From: Misgurnus anguillicaudatus | Taxonomy: Eukaryota; Chordata; Actinopteri; Cypriniformes; Cobitidae | Direction: 5' to 3' | Assembly (NCBI RefSeq): GCF_027580225.2 | Contig: NW_027395276.1 | Span: 2,339,001 to 2,403,000, forward strand | DNA length: 64,000 bases | Shown: positions 23,064 through 54,431 of the stretch, piece by piece | Layout of the letters: the number at the start of each line of letters is the position of its first letter | How positions within the stretch are numbered: position 1 is the first letter of the stretch | Position numbers and translations under genes: made by a program | Notes under the pieces: generated by a model | What the model was told of the DNA's origin: nothing | Databases searched by the model: none | What the model saw: the letters and a program-made list of their open reading frames with translations, nothing else

Positions 23064-23071
23064 TTCTACAG

Positions 23072-24121
23072 CAATATTTTACAGAACATTCAGAAATAGT
23101 TTGAAAATTTTAAAGTGTAACGTTCAGACAACCAACAAATGTTCTTAAAACATAAAAACTGGACTATAATTACATTTAATAGACTTTATTCAACAACAAC
23201 AAAAAATTGGCAGGTTTTCATTGAGAAAATATTGTTTAGCGCAAGTTGTTTATTTTTAATTTGCTTAAGTTATAAAATATAGATGTGAACCATTACCCTA
23301 ATTTTTTTATTTGGATTAAGGACAACATTTTCACAAGTATTTTTTGGGTCATTTTGCCTTAATTTGATAGCCAGTAATTAAGAGACGTCAGGAAAGTACA
23401 GGGTGGAGAGAGAGGTATGGGATCGGCATAGGACCTCAAGCCGGGATTCAAACTGGGGTCCCTGGAAATGCATCTGCACCATTGTCCACTACCCCACTGG
23501 CTCCGACAAGGAAAACATTTTTAAGTTGAATGAACAAGAACTCGGAAATTGATAAATAAAAAAAAATTAAGTTGCAACACCACAAAATTATTTTTAAAGC
23601 TGATGTTCAAATGTTGAACTGAATAATGACATCCAAGTGAGGTCATGGATAGATGTCCAAATAGCGGTCCTAGTTTGCATGTTGTGTAACATCCAAAATT
23701 TGTCTTGGACAAACGGACGCAATAAAGACATAATCTGCACGTCCATCAGACGTCTCATGTTTAGTAGGTTACTGGCACATCAGACCTTATACTATTAGTG
23801 CTGCAAATGAAATTAGCAACTATTTACACATACAAAAGGATGAAGGCGAGGACTAATTCACATATTCTTATATATTATCTGAGCTGTGCAACTGAGTAGA
23901 GGTGGAGACTAATTTGCATATACAAAGATCTGCATATACTAAATGGGGGAATTACATTCAAGCAGTTTTAAAGCATGAAGAAATAACAGTCACAGGAAGA
24001 AAATGTACATGTGCTATTATGGTGCTCAAAGATAAAGTTAAGTGATAAAATGATCGACTACAGCATTTGAAGTATAAAAAAAACGGGACTGCAAAAGTGT
24101 TTGATTTCACAACAAATAAAA
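23072..24121. other. Intergenic between the transposon cluster and ankrd12 3' end
   Basis: No gene. A tRNA-like SINE fragment on the minus strand lies at about 23395-23510 (the GTTTGAATCCC box-B-like motif is the reverse of GGGATTCAAAC at 23444). The rest is AT-rich and featureless. Confidence 0.45.
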
Positions 24122-25305
24122 TTTATTCAATTATATATTACAAATATGTACATCCTCATGTAACAAGTAAATATTAAAATAGACATATTTTTAGAACCAT
24201 CGTTCAAAAGGCATTACGTCTGTAAAAAATAGGTTTTGCTGTGATCTCACATTAAAACTGTAAAAGTAAGGGCATTGTTTGTCCTATGGAGAAACCACAA
24301 CAAACTTTTCCTCTTTTTTTTTTTTTTAAATATGCGCAAGACACAAGGGACAACACACAAGAAATGGATGTTACTAATAGACACAACAATGGCAGAAAGA
24401 AACCAGGACCACTTCAGTAAACCTCACCACGGTACAACTGTTCAGAGAGAGAGAGAGACAAACCTGTGAAAGCATGCACATTATAGAAACCACAAGTCAG
24501 GAAACACCAGCTTTGATGAATGTCAAAGGGAAAAAGAGCAGTAAAATATGAAACGAAAATAAACCGAACGAAAAGGTAATTCAAAAACACATGCTTAGAG
24601 TTAAGCAAACATCAACAAACACAACAACAAAGAACTGCAATGTAAAAACAACTTTGGTCCATTGAACATTAGACAAAACAATCAAAATATTTATTACTTT
24701 AACGTTTCTTTCCTCTCAGTTTCCTTTTCATTTTTTTTACAAGTTAAAAACAATAATTACATGGCTATTTACAAATCAGTATGTATAAAATAAGTTAAAA
24801 AATGAGGAGCACAATCTATACATAATCTATAAACACTCGCTGTAGAAACATGTCGGATCGAGATCTCCTTCTTTAACGGAGAATTCGTTCTTTCCGACGG
24901 TGGTCTTTACCTTCTCAAGGCTGGTTTTTCATTACTCCTCTGCGCCGACCCTCGGTCGACTGTTTGGATGGTGGACCACAAGCTTAAGTGCATTTTATTT
25001 ACGCTCGCAGTTTGTAAGTGCCCATATGGAGAGCGTGCATGCGGCCTAACCAGAACTGGAACAGAAAACACGGACCGAACCAAGACGATAGCCTTGATGT
25101 GCAGCGCTGTGATGGACTACAAGCGGCTTGCTGTATTTGATTTTATAGCTCTGGAAATATGGTACGTTTGTGCACCGTGAGACACAACATACTGTACATG
25201 CACGCACACATACAGACACACCAACTGAACCCCGCCGAATCAAGTGCTTTGTTATTTTCTTGACATCATCACTGTCATCTTCGTATCGGGCCAGTCACCG
25301 TGGTG
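24122..25305 (-). other. ankrd12: ankrd12 3'UTR (probable extent)
   Basis: DNA downstream of the stop codon, AT-rich, with no recognisable transposon. Candidate AATAAA poly(A) signals on the minus strand lie at about 24690 and at 24122-24127. The second is taken as the distal end, but this is inference because transcript data are not available. Short ORFs here show no protein-like composition. Confidence 0.5.
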
Positions 25306-43894
<18,589 letters not shown>

Positions 43895-44187
43895 GGTGCA
43901 TCTTCTGACTAGCTGTGACAGCTACGGCTTGCAGATTTCATCATGGGACTGAAACATAAACATACCACTGATATAAAACCCATACAAGATTCGACACTGC
44001 TCCACATCTTTGAAATATAAGAAATGCAAAGAGTTTTAGATTTATAATATCAGGCATTTTATCTATTATCATCCATCATCTCATATATTTAAGCACATTT
44101 TTACACATATCGAACTTATCTTTTTAAACTGACAGATTTGTTCATGTAAAATACAATAAACTGTCCTATTTCTATGTCTGTATCACC

Positions 44188-44456
44188 AGACTAGGGATGC
44201 ATAACGATTAATCGCTATTAATCTATAGCAAAATAAAAGTTTTTGTTTACATCATATATGTGTGTGAATTGTGTATAATAATTTTGTATTTATAAATATG
44301 CACACATGCATGCATAATTTTAAGATTTTTTAAAAATATATTTATATATCATATAAATTATACATAATAAATATACAAATATATATACACATGTAAACAT
44401 TTCTTAAATATATACATGCATGTGTGTGCATTTACCTATACACAAGTTATTACACA

Positions 44457-44547
<91 letters not shown>

Positions 44548-44607
44548 TGTAAACAAAAACTTTTATTCTACTATAGATTAATCGCGATTAGTCGTTATGC
44601 ATCCCTA
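44188..44607. mobile_element. MITE with TAGGGATGCATAACGATTAA ends around a microsatellite
   Basis: The left end TAGGGATGCATAACGATTAA and right end TTAGTCGTTATGCATCCCTA are inverted, and the inner repeats (AAAACTTTTATT type) are also inverted. The centre is the (CA)n run at 44452-44545. The target duplication is not clear. Confidence 0.85.
44452..44545. repeat. (CA)n microsatellite
   Basis: About 45 CA units with one interruption. It is the source of a spurious His-Thr ORF. Confidence 0.97.
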
Positions 44608-44795
44608 CATTAGATGCATAACGATGCTTAAAAAACTACATCAGATGCATAACGATACAAAAAAAAAAAAACTACATCAGATGCATAACAATACTAAAAA
44701 AACTACATCAGATGCATAACGATGCTAAAAAAAACAACATCAGATGCATAACAATACTAAAAAATACCTAGATTCGATGCATAACGATGCTAAAA
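44604..44795. repeat. Tandem repeat, about 33-bp unit, six copies
   Basis: Units of the form ACATCAGATGCATAACGATG followed by an A-rich spacer. The core GATGCATAACGAT is the same as the terminal repeat of the adjoining element at 44188-44607. Confidence 0.85.
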
Positions 44796-45540
44796 CCTCA
44801 TGGATTTACAACTATTAAACACAGTTAAATGGATGTTTTAATTGCATTTGTCAAACTTAAGGTTATTTTTAAAAGTGTTTCCCGCACTGTTAAGTCTCGC
44901 AGTCATGAATTAAAACAGAAACTTATTGTAAGGTGGTAACATAGAGTCAAGTCAAAGTCCCATATAACAAAACATGGTACCGTACCACACTTACTTTTAC
45001 GAAAACTAATAAAAAGCAACAAAATAATATAAAGACTAAAACCGATGCTAATAATAATGTACTTGTCTGTTGGCCACATCATATTTGCTGTTACAATGAA
45101 ACTCATTTACTTCCCCAATGCACAAAAACATTGAAAATAAAAAAAGATCCAAAGCTTGACAGCAATGTAGAAAATATCACACTTGAGCAACCAGAGAAAA
45201 CCTTCAACTATAAGGTCTAATACACCTGCAAGCTCCAGGTCCAAAAATACATTCAAAGACGATCAATCAAAGCTGAACTCTCGGTATGGAAGGTGAAACA
45301 TCTGTGAACCAGAAACCGTCAATCACACCAAAACTTTACATCTGAAACTGTTTAGACAAATCAGCACCATTCTGATCCTTTTTGACATGTCAGAAACACA
45401 TTTCAAGCACAAAAGTAATTAGGATAAAATGAACTTCCAGGAAACAAAGTCTATAATTCAGCGACACACAAGAAAAACAGATTTTGTACATTTTTATAGG
45501 AGCTAATCTCACTGCCACAATTTTTTGGGCCGATACCGAT
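44796..45540. other. No feature recognised
   Basis: AT-rich, unique-looking DNA, probably in ankrd12 intron 1. No exon signal seen. Confidence 0.4.
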
Positions 45541-45940
45541 TTAAACAGACAACTTCTGGCCGATACCGATATTAAACACTTGTATACAATGCTACACAGT
45601 TGGTCTATTAGCTAGTTTATTTCTGCATCAAATTATTTTCACTGAACATGGATTGGATCTAATTAACATTCAACTGACCAACATAATAAGAGAGGCACAA
45701 ATTAAGCTAAAACAAATATAATAAGACAGCATGACAACTTTCAATGGTGGTTTTTGCTATTCAGCATTTATTTTATCAACAACATAAACTCATTTTTTTG
45801 GGATTGGGATTTCTTTATGCAGTTAATTAATTAACAATCGGTATCTGCCTTTCTTGTGCTATTGCCGATATGCCGATGGTTTCAAATTCATTAAAAATCG
45901 GCCGATAAATATCGGCGGCCGATACATCGGTGCATCACTA
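45528..45940. mobile_element. 5'-truncated hAT element (CGATACATCGGTGCATCACTA end)
   Basis: Repeated GGCCGATACCGAT motifs and the right end GATACATCGGTGCATCACTA are typical of a fish hAT group. The left end is not intact. Confidence 0.65.
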
Positions 45941-46075
45941 GGTTTCACAATCACAAAACACAAACTAATGGAAGGATATGTGTTTTTATTGTATCCATTT
46001 GTCCGATCTAAACAAATCCACAAAAAATAACCTACTTAATGCACAAAAACTTTTGCAACCATCAAATGTGTTTAC

Positions 46076-46428
46076 TAGGCATGGGCCGATATGAGATTTT
46101 GGTGGTACTGTGTATATTAAGCAAATATACACAGTAGTGCAGTATTGCCATTGCAACACTAAAATGTGTTATTTCCAAATGTCTGCATATACAAACCACA
46201 ACTTTTCAACTGGACACAATACATTTTATTTTTAAGCAACATACAACATGTAACATGCCAGGCGAAAAAAATAAGGCCTTAAATTATAATATTCTTTTGA
46301 AAAATTATACAATTTAAAATGTATTAATATTAATAATATTAAATGTAAACATCAAGTCAATTACGTGACTTAATTATTTAAATTAATTTTGTGTAAACAT
46401 ACATTATACCTTGAAAATAATAATAATA

Positions 46429-46461
<33 letters not shown>

Positions 46462-46592
46462 AATAATAATAATAATTATTATTATTATTATTATTATTAT
46501 TACCTTGGTTTCACATAAAATTTTAGTTGTTTTGAAACCATAACTCTTTAAAACCTCGGTATACCTTGAAACTGGTAACCAGCCCATGCCTA
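46076..46592. mobile_element. hAT element E1 with 8-bp duplication
   Basis: The ends are TAGGCATGGGC and GCCCATGCCTA, flanked by GTGTTTAC at 46068-46075 and 46593-46600. The centre is the (TAA/TTA) microsatellite at 46416-46502. Confidence 0.9.
46416..46502. repeat. (AAT)/(ATT)n microsatellite, self-complementary
   Basis: Alternating blocks of AAT and ATT repeats can pair with each other. Confidence 0.95.
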
Positions 46593-46600
46593 GTGTTTAC

Positions 46601-47632
46601 TAGGGGTGTAACTAGACACTTACTTCATGAGACGAGACAAGACACTTTTTTTACATTAAAAAAACGTCTAAAATAAAAAATATGAATGGGAAATTTTTAA
46701 CTAATCTAGGACTGTCACTAGCAATTAATTTGTTAATGAAGTATTTGATTTTTTTTGTTAATAAAAATAGACGCAAGTTAGCAAAAAAACCTTTAAAATT
46801 ACATAAGATTGACGATGCAATAATAATTGGTTCAAATAAAGCAAAACCAAGTAAACACATCACATTAATATACAGCCTATGTAATAAAAAACAGCATAAT
46901 GTATTATAACAAAAGCCTGCAGAGGATGCAAGTGGACTCGTCTCATGGATGTTATCTTTACTTTCACTTTAGATTGAGAAAACACTTACTTTCAGCGAAA
47001 CAACATTTAAATCCGTTTAAATACTTAATATTTGTCAAATTCTTTAAAATAGAAATGATACAGCCACTGTTATTCTTGAGCAAGAACATGCAGACATTAA
47101 ATCATGTAAACTCCAAGTGAGGCTTTAATCTGCTAAAACACTTCACATCTGACACTGATCAACAGACAATCACAACACGTCTCAGATGTTATACAAGTTC
47201 CCAAATGAACAATATTGGAAACCAAACAAAAAAGCACCAGCAGTGAAAGACAGAAAATAAAAACATATAAAAGGCTGGTTTTGTGACAAACTCATCTTTA
47301 TATCAGAAGATTGTGGCCGTTTCTCAAACAGAAGCTGCATCCTCCAAGGTCACTTATGCAGGCTGCATACGTCATCAAGCCTGGTTTATTTCAGTTAACT
47401 GAGCATTACATTCTCAAGTTATAAGCATATTACATTATGCTTACTAAATCTAATAGTAAACTTTACAATTGTTAATATTTTGTAATAAGACAAATATGCA
47501 ATATGCATTATGCAGTCTACATATGCGACCTCCAAAGGATGCAGCCTTTTGTTTGAGAAACGCAGCATTTCACCTCTACAAGAAATCTTGTGACAAAACT
47601 CGCAAAACACTTTTAATCTCGTCACACCCCCA
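46601..47632. mobile_element. hAT element E2 abutting E1
   Basis: It starts TAGGGGTGTAAC and ends GTCACACCCCCA. It is flanked by GTGTTTAC at the left (shared with E1) and TTGTTTAC at the right (47633-47640). A nested palindromic piece lies at about 47310-47571 (GTTTCTCAAACAGAAGCTGC / inverse). Confidence 0.75.
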
Positions 47633-48026
47633 TTGTTTACATGCATAAAATAATAAGGCTGTCTATCTGCAAGCATCTTGCGATACGATACGCTTCACAA
47701 TACAAGTGCTGGGCAAAATAAGTGGAATTCTATCAAAATCAGCTTATTATAGAAATCTGATTTCATCCGTTTACATGCAAACCAATAAACCAGCTACGCA
47801 AAAAACTGAGTTTACATGGGCTTCAGAGATTATAAACATTTGTGGCATTTATATTTTACATGCATAGACATGTGCACATGATCAGAACCGCAAGAAAGCC
47901 GGTTAAGGTGTTTACAAGCGCCACAAAATCAGAAGAAAATTTTACCTTGGCCGATCGGATTTAGCTTTAGCCGTTTATGACCTTTTCCTGATAAAAACAA
48001 AATGGTTTTACTGCTTTACCTTACAT

Positions 48027-49146
48027 CAGGGCTAGTCAACTAGCGGCCCGTGGGCCAAATGCGGCCCACCAATCATCTTTATCTAGTCATTTATAGTCAT
48101 CTTTGTCGGATATAAAATCAGCATGGTTACTTAAAAGCCACCTTAATACTGTATAGGACAAATTAACCAAACAATCCGAAAGGAGAGTCACAAAAGGGCT
48201 GTGAGGGTTGCCAACCATTTAATTTTCTGATCCATTTTAAGCTTTGGATGCATAAAAAAAACGTGTGTGACCGCATGTGACACGCCGACCGGAAGTGATT
48301 AATTTCAGTGTGTTCCAATCAAAACACTGTGTGTGAGGTGAAAACTATAATTATTAATCATTTTTTTGTTTAACTTTATTAGTATCCCTTGGCATATATG
48401 CATAGCTGTTTATGGTTTCATTCATTTGCATTAATTTATTTACTCCAATATGGTGAATATTCGTAGATTGAAGGCTCTTGCGCTGGAATGAGCTTTTCTC
48501 CCATTTTGGCACGAATTTATGATTAAACTGAAACTTCATTATGACTGCCACTAGGGGGCGAACTCCGACAGTTGTGTCCAAATGTCGTGTACAGTGGTTT
48601 ATAGCCTATATAATTTTTTAAGGTTCTCTAAGCGAATTCACGCGTTTTAGACCATAACATTTTTTTTGTTACATACAGCAAACATCTCCTCACTATCTGC
48701 TTCCTACCTGACCGCTGATCAAACTGTAAAAAAATTCGATCTCTGTAGACAGCTCAGGCTCGACAAACGGCAATATCAACATAGTGGCCAAACCTAGCAC
48801 AACAAAACATAACAAAGTGTTCCAGCCAATAAACGACAAGAAGAATTTGGGGGTGGGGTTTGGGCACGTTCATGAAAGCACGGACGGAGAGGGAAGGGAG
48901 GCGTTAGCTACGCTCCGTTTGTTTGAAAACAGTTCAAACATCAACAGGAAGTGACGTCGCACATTATTCGCTTAGAGAGCCTTTAAGTGAAATTTAAACA
49001 GCTATAAACAAGTTAAAAAGAGCTCTGCATTACAGTTACAGTGCATACATGTGTTGATTATTTACACTTGCATGTAACACATACACACGCATCAGATTTC
49101 CATTTTTAAAATCGGGCCTTCGAAGAAAATTAGTTAAAGACCCCTG
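48027..49146. mobile_element. hAT element with exact 8-bp duplication
   Basis: It starts CAGGGCTAGTCAACTAGCGG and ends TTAAAGACCCCTG. It is flanked by CCTTACAT at 48019-48026 and 49147-49154. It is 1120 bp with no intact ORF. Confidence 0.9.
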
Positions 49147-49154
49147 CCTTACAT

Positions 49155-50690
49155 GTTATCAGTGTATTGACCATAATTGTAATGACTTTGCATGTAAATG
49201 TCATTTAGTCATGTTCTGAGAAACATTTTGCTGACACCCAATCACAATTCAGTAGTTATTACACATATTTAACAAAGAAATATCAGAGCGAAACAGGGTA
49301 GACATAATTAACTTTTCGTGACTGGTTTGTGGTCTATTTGAAAGCAAGAATTTGTGTTTATCATGTTCATCATGTTAATGGTTTTATATAATTCAGCTTT
49401 CCAAGAAAACATGGATCTGAGACATCTGCAGCTTTGTCAGTTGTGAATACGAAACTAAAAGTACATTCATATTTTGCTCAGTGCATTTTAAACCACTTTG
49501 CCAAAATGAATCACATAATGCTGGAACCATTTAACCATAGCGATTGATCGGCTCAGGCCTATTATTTTCTTCTTTCCGTGAGAATGTGCCTGATGTTGAA
49601 ATCTACTACAGCCCTTGACTTGTGTTTCACTCACACCACCGTAACAAAACTATTTCAACAGATTACTGTACAAGGACGTTACACATACTTTATAACCTGT
49701 ACGAAAGCTCCTCCTAAAAAAAACCCCCGATATGGTGGTGATGGTTCCAAATGGAAACATGATGGTACTTGAATGCATGGTTTTATTTAAAAAATAAGTT
49801 TTGCACAAACCTAAATCCTTAAATATCTCCAATTTATTTAGGCAAAAAAGAGACTGTGGTAGTTTTGGATCAACAAAAGAAACAAGTCTACAGAGACCCA
49901 CAGAACTAAACAATATCAACCCCTCGCTCTCCCTCAGTGATGCAAGCAGATGACACAGAGCAAAGACGTCTGGGAAATAACATTTCCACGACACCTGGCA
50001 CCCAGTGGAACTGCACGAAAATGAGCTGAGTCACTCGCTCTGAGAAAAAGACGACAGTGATGAGAAACAAGCAACACTGTCCAAACGCATCTTCTGTGTG
50101 TGGGACAAATGTGTTACAACTTCACCACAAGATTTCCTGCATCAGGTGTACCAGCATGTGCTACACAAAAAAGTCACAGATGGTACCAAATGTATACATA
50201 TCTTTATTGAGACCTTCTTAAAGAGTATACTGTCCCAGTGAAAGCATTTGTACTGTTTTCTAACTGTACAAACACAGCCTTTTAAACCTTATAACTAGTG
50301 GTGTACAAGATCGGAGTTGATCGGTACAGATCATGACCCACGGTTCTGCTCACATGCAACTTGCGGATTAATTCACAAACTTAAATAGGGAAGTTTATCA
50401 TTTGCATGTGTTTCAAAGGCTTGCAAATGTTAACACTCAGGTGACTTTAAAAGCAAAAAGGCGCTACAGTAAACAGCTTTCACTATGCACAGACGCACGT
50501 GCGGTTGAATGTGTCCGGTCCAGCTCCAGTCAGACGTGATCATCCGCCCATAAAAGATCATGAGTCTTATTTATAAAATTGTGCGTAGGATACTTACTAA
50601 AAGTCTACGTATGCACAAAAGCCAAAAAATGGCATACGCCTTAAAATTTATTACATTAACAATGTTCCCTTTTTAAATCACAGATCACCT
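49155..50690. other. Mostly unique DNA without recognised gene
   Basis: The segment about 49900-50170 has balanced base composition and no repeat hallmarks. It could be an enhancer or untranslated exon. The rest is AT-rich. Confidence 0.35.
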
Positions 50691-50699
50691 GCCAATGTG

Positions 50700-51240
50700 T
50701 TGTTTTCGTCAACGATGACGATAACGAAATGATTTCCTTGATGCACCTTTTTTATGACGCTACCGCGACGATGACTAGCTAAAAATGACTCTAAGGTGAC
50801 GAAAACATGACAAGACGCTTTCGAGTTTTTGTTGACGAGACAGAATGAAAATGATTATAAGTCTAACGTTCACAATGCATGTCATTTCTGCATATTTTGC
50901 GTGAAATCTGTTTTTAGCTAAAAAGTATCAGCAATGCTGCCGCTTCCTATCCTTGTTTTGGGTACGCCCACCACCCGGCTGCCGCCAGGCCGCGCACGCG
51001 CACCAGATTTCACACAACACACCTGCGGCTGTGGCGAGTTCAAAGGACCGTGGTGGTGATGCCAATAATGGCTTTCAGTATAATCCATCAGAAAGAAAAA
51101 CGGAATGCATATTGGGAGACGACGGTAAATGTGGCCACAAACTAGGTGGAAAGAATACCACCAACCTCAAGTGGCACGTGAAGGCTCATCACGCTAATAT
51201 TTTTTAAAGGTAACTAACAAGTCATGCTGTTAAAATATCA
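50700..51240 (+). mobile_element. hAT transposon 5' fragment with BED zinc-finger remnant
   Basis: The left part (GTTTTCGTCAACGATGACGA, GTTGACGAGAC) is typical of a fish hAT. An ORF to 51207 contains NPSERKTECILGDDGKCGHK and LGGKNTTNLKWHVKAHH, which is the C-x-C ... H-x3-H layout of a BED finger as found at the N-terminus of hAT transposases. A stop follows NIF, then a GTAACT donor-like site. The catalytic part is absent. Confidence 0.7.
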
Positions 51241-51399
51241 TATACATTCAATTTTAATCGACAATCGGGTATATCAATCTCAACTTTTTTGTTATGACAT
51301 GCGCGGAAGGCACACCGACTAAAACAATGGCAAGCCCTCAGGGACAACCTTAATGCACATTTTATTAAATACACCACACTTTTTAACCTAAATTAAGTA

Positions 51400-51600
51400 A
51401 TTATCGAAACTCTTTGGTTATTTTTAGCGCAATGCTAATGGTCTAACCAGATTCAATGGATTGTGCTAAGCTATGCTAAAAGTGGTAGCGCCAGACCCGG
51501 AGATCATCTGAATGGATTCCAAAACGGTAAGAATCAAATGTTTAACCCAAGAGGAGCTGAAAATGAGCATATTTTCAAAAAAAGGTGGAGTGTTCCTTTA
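51400..51600. repeat. DNA transposon end fragment
   Basis: The closing sequence AAAAAGGTGGAGTGTTCCTT with AAAATGAGCATATTTTC is typical of MITE ends in fish. The partner end is not seen. Confidence 0.45.
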
Positions 51601-52019
51601 AGAACCACAAACCCGTATATTAAACTCTTTTATTTTAGCTACACCTGGGTAAATTAAAACAGAACCCATCTCTAATTTTCAAAGTCATACAATTATGTTA
51701 AATACAATACAATTTTGATGCAAGATGAAAAATGTATGCTGAAAAAAGTCAGAACAGTCTAGTGGAGAAGACTAATTAGATTAAAGTTAATCTTACGTTC
51801 AATGTTTGCGGAAATAAATATGAAAAAAATGTATTTGTGGTTTTGGAAAATCGATTTTAAATCGACCACGGAAAAAAACGATTAATCGAAAAATGTTTAC
51901 TCAATTAGATTAGATAAGGCACTAAATTAGGATATTAATGTTCATACATAATAAAAAAATAAAAAAGGGGAAATGCGCTAATGATTAAGAGAGAATAAAA
52001 CCATGATAGTGTCTTAACA

Positions 52020-52190
52020 TGGTGCAATTGGTTATTTCTTCAGCTTAAATGGCAGGTCATTGCATTAACAGCGCAAAAGGACGAGGGTTCGATTCCCAGA
52101 ACACAAACACGGATAAAAATGTACTGATTCAATGCACAATGAAGTTGCTTTGGATAAAATATAAATGTAAGTCTATTGCTTGACTAAATT
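52020..52190 (+). repeat. tRNA-derived SINE
   Basis: The box-B-like GGGTTCGATTCCC near 52087 is followed by ACACAAACACGGATAAAAAT and a tail AAGTTGCTTTGGATAAAAT. It is related to the fragment at 4478. Confidence 0.65.
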
Positions 52191-52289
52191 CATCAGTTTG
52201 ACATTTCACTCAACTGCGCACCAAAATCCAAAAATAAAAAATTCCACATCAATAAACAAAGCTGACTGTTTAGGGTGCGCTCCGTAGTG

Positions 52290-52950
52290 CACAACATTAA
52301 TATTTCATTAGTTTACTCCCTCTGAAGTTGTCCCTAAAACCTCACATCCAGAGTCATTACATCAAAACCCAGAAGAACGTGCTGGAAGAGACGTTGCCGT
52401 TATGCTTACAATACGCTGTTTACATTAAGTCACGAAATAACATTCAAGGTTATTCCAGAAGCAGCACGTGGATGCATTCTGCCAACAAGATTTCAGCAAA
52501 GCCTGGTGGGTAAATGACTGGGTGTATTCCTGCCTGTGAGACTGAAGACAGGCAGAGGCTCTTGAGAAAGGCAGGGGCCGACGCCAGGGAGTGGAAACAC
52601 AAACAGTGTGCTATAAACCCTTCAGCGTGACCCCGGTCTGCCGTCTCTTCTGGGACACCAGCAGTGAAACTATTGACGGGCCTCATTTATTCTGCCATCA
52701 GATGGACCAGCAGGTCGTCCTGTGTGGCATCACCACATCACCATTATGGCTCGGTGCAAACTCTTGACCCCGGGATGACAGCAACAACTATGGCCATGGA
52801 GGAAAATGAAAAACAGGAAAACCAAAAAATGGTTGAAAAGGATAATAAGACGGATACTTCGAGAATAGACAAGCCACATATGAATCTCTCGTAAAGCAGG
52901 TGATACACAGACCACACATCAGCTAACTTAAATTATATAAAAAAAAAGGT
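52290..52950. other. Unique segment, no gene recognised
   Basis: Balanced composition with no repeat signature. ORFs of 61-78 codons on both strands overlap and none has a conserved look. It could hold a non-coding exon or enhancer of ankrd12. Confidence 0.35.
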
Positions 52951-53354
52951 AAGAGAGGATGTGCAACACTGAAAATACCGTAGTCATGGCAACAAGGTGG
53001 TATTAGTTTTGTGCATTGTAATATATTTACAATATAGCACAGCCTTGAAAGCCTTATTGCTTTCTTATTCAGTTTCTTCTTGATAAAAATCTTAAAGATG
53101 CAAATATGCTAATTTATATTAGGAAAAAAAGGGACAGATTTACTAACAGCTTGCGCCAGCACAAACCTTTAAATAACGACTGTCGAAATTTACTAAAAAC
53201 GCGCAGTGGATAATTACCGATAAAAAAGGTGTGGTCTAGTTCTTTTTGTGATTGACTTTATTGCATTTCTAGAAGTTTCCCTTTCAGATTATGGGAGGAG
53301 ATAATTTAAATGATTCACACAATGCGATTTACAAATGTTTGTGCGGGTGATATT

Positions 53355-53948
53355 TAGGGATCGACCGATATGGATTTTTTTTGTGCCGATGCCGATACCG
53401 ATTTTTGTTTCATCAGCCTTAGCCGATGACCGATACAGGCTACCGATTTTCTTGAGCCGATATTTGGAGCCGATACTGCTTTTGCTCACTCAATTTACAT
53501 CATAAAAATGGCACGATGACACCATATGTCTCAATTAAAAAAATTATTGAACTTAATAAAAAAGCTATATTTAAAAAATAGTAAAAACGGGTGAGGGTGC
53601 TATGAAACCATGAACTGCACTCTCCACAATGACGAGGAACTATCAGCAAAGGATACTGATTTCTAGCACTTTACTACTACAAATATATATAGAGATGAGA
53701 AATAAAAACCCGCTTTGTGCAGCTATGATCAGCTGTTAGGCCGAGCTTTCGATGTTGTCATGGAAAGGTTGGTTGTTTTTAGTCACATGACCTGCAATCG
53801 CTTGCGGCTTCCAGCACTCTGTCTATAAATAATGCCGGAAAAAATCGGCGAACACAGCAGCCACATATCGGCCGATGCCGATACACATAAAACCCGCAAA
53901 TATCGGCCGACCGATATATCGGCCGACCGATATATCGGTCTATCACTA
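53355..53948. mobile_element. hAT element with exact 8-bp duplication
   Basis: It starts TAGGGATCGACCGATATGG and ends ATATCGGTCTATCACTA. It is flanked by GTGATATT at 53347-53354 and 53949-53956. It contains several GCCGATACCGAT repeats. Confidence 0.92.
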
Positions 53949-54431
53949 GTGATATTACTGGTATTTGCGCCTTTATTTATCACTAAAAAAGCATGTCTTA
54001 AATCATTTTGCACTTAAAACGGCTGCAAAGAAATCAGAGAGCGTGTGATACAAGGCAGAGGATTTTTTAACACGTAACAGTTTATTTGGAACGCCAGAGA
54101 AACGTATTATTCAAAATATTGTTTGCCAAGCCATGTTATTTATTATTTGCTGAAGTGAATAAAAAAGAAATCACCAGGAGAAGTCACAAAATACCAGACG
54201 TTTCAAAATTTCTTGTAAACCTTTTAGTATACTATGGCTTCGTTTGCTGGGATTACACACCCCAAATTTTCCACTGCAATGTCCGTGGTGCTGAATTCAT
54301 TTAATTTTTTTATTTATTGGTTTATTTAACAGGGACAATGCAGTAAACATTGCTACACTTCCAAGCAGCCGATGCTCTACATATAGGCTTCTAGCCAAAG
54401 GCTAATTTGCAGCCCCAGTCCCTGGTTAGGC

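Noticed and set aside
44416..44613. His-Thr repeat ORF
   Set aside because: Product of the (CA)n microsatellite inside a MITE.
46378..46587. Ile/Asn-rich ORF
   Set aside because: Product of the AAT/ATT microsatellite.
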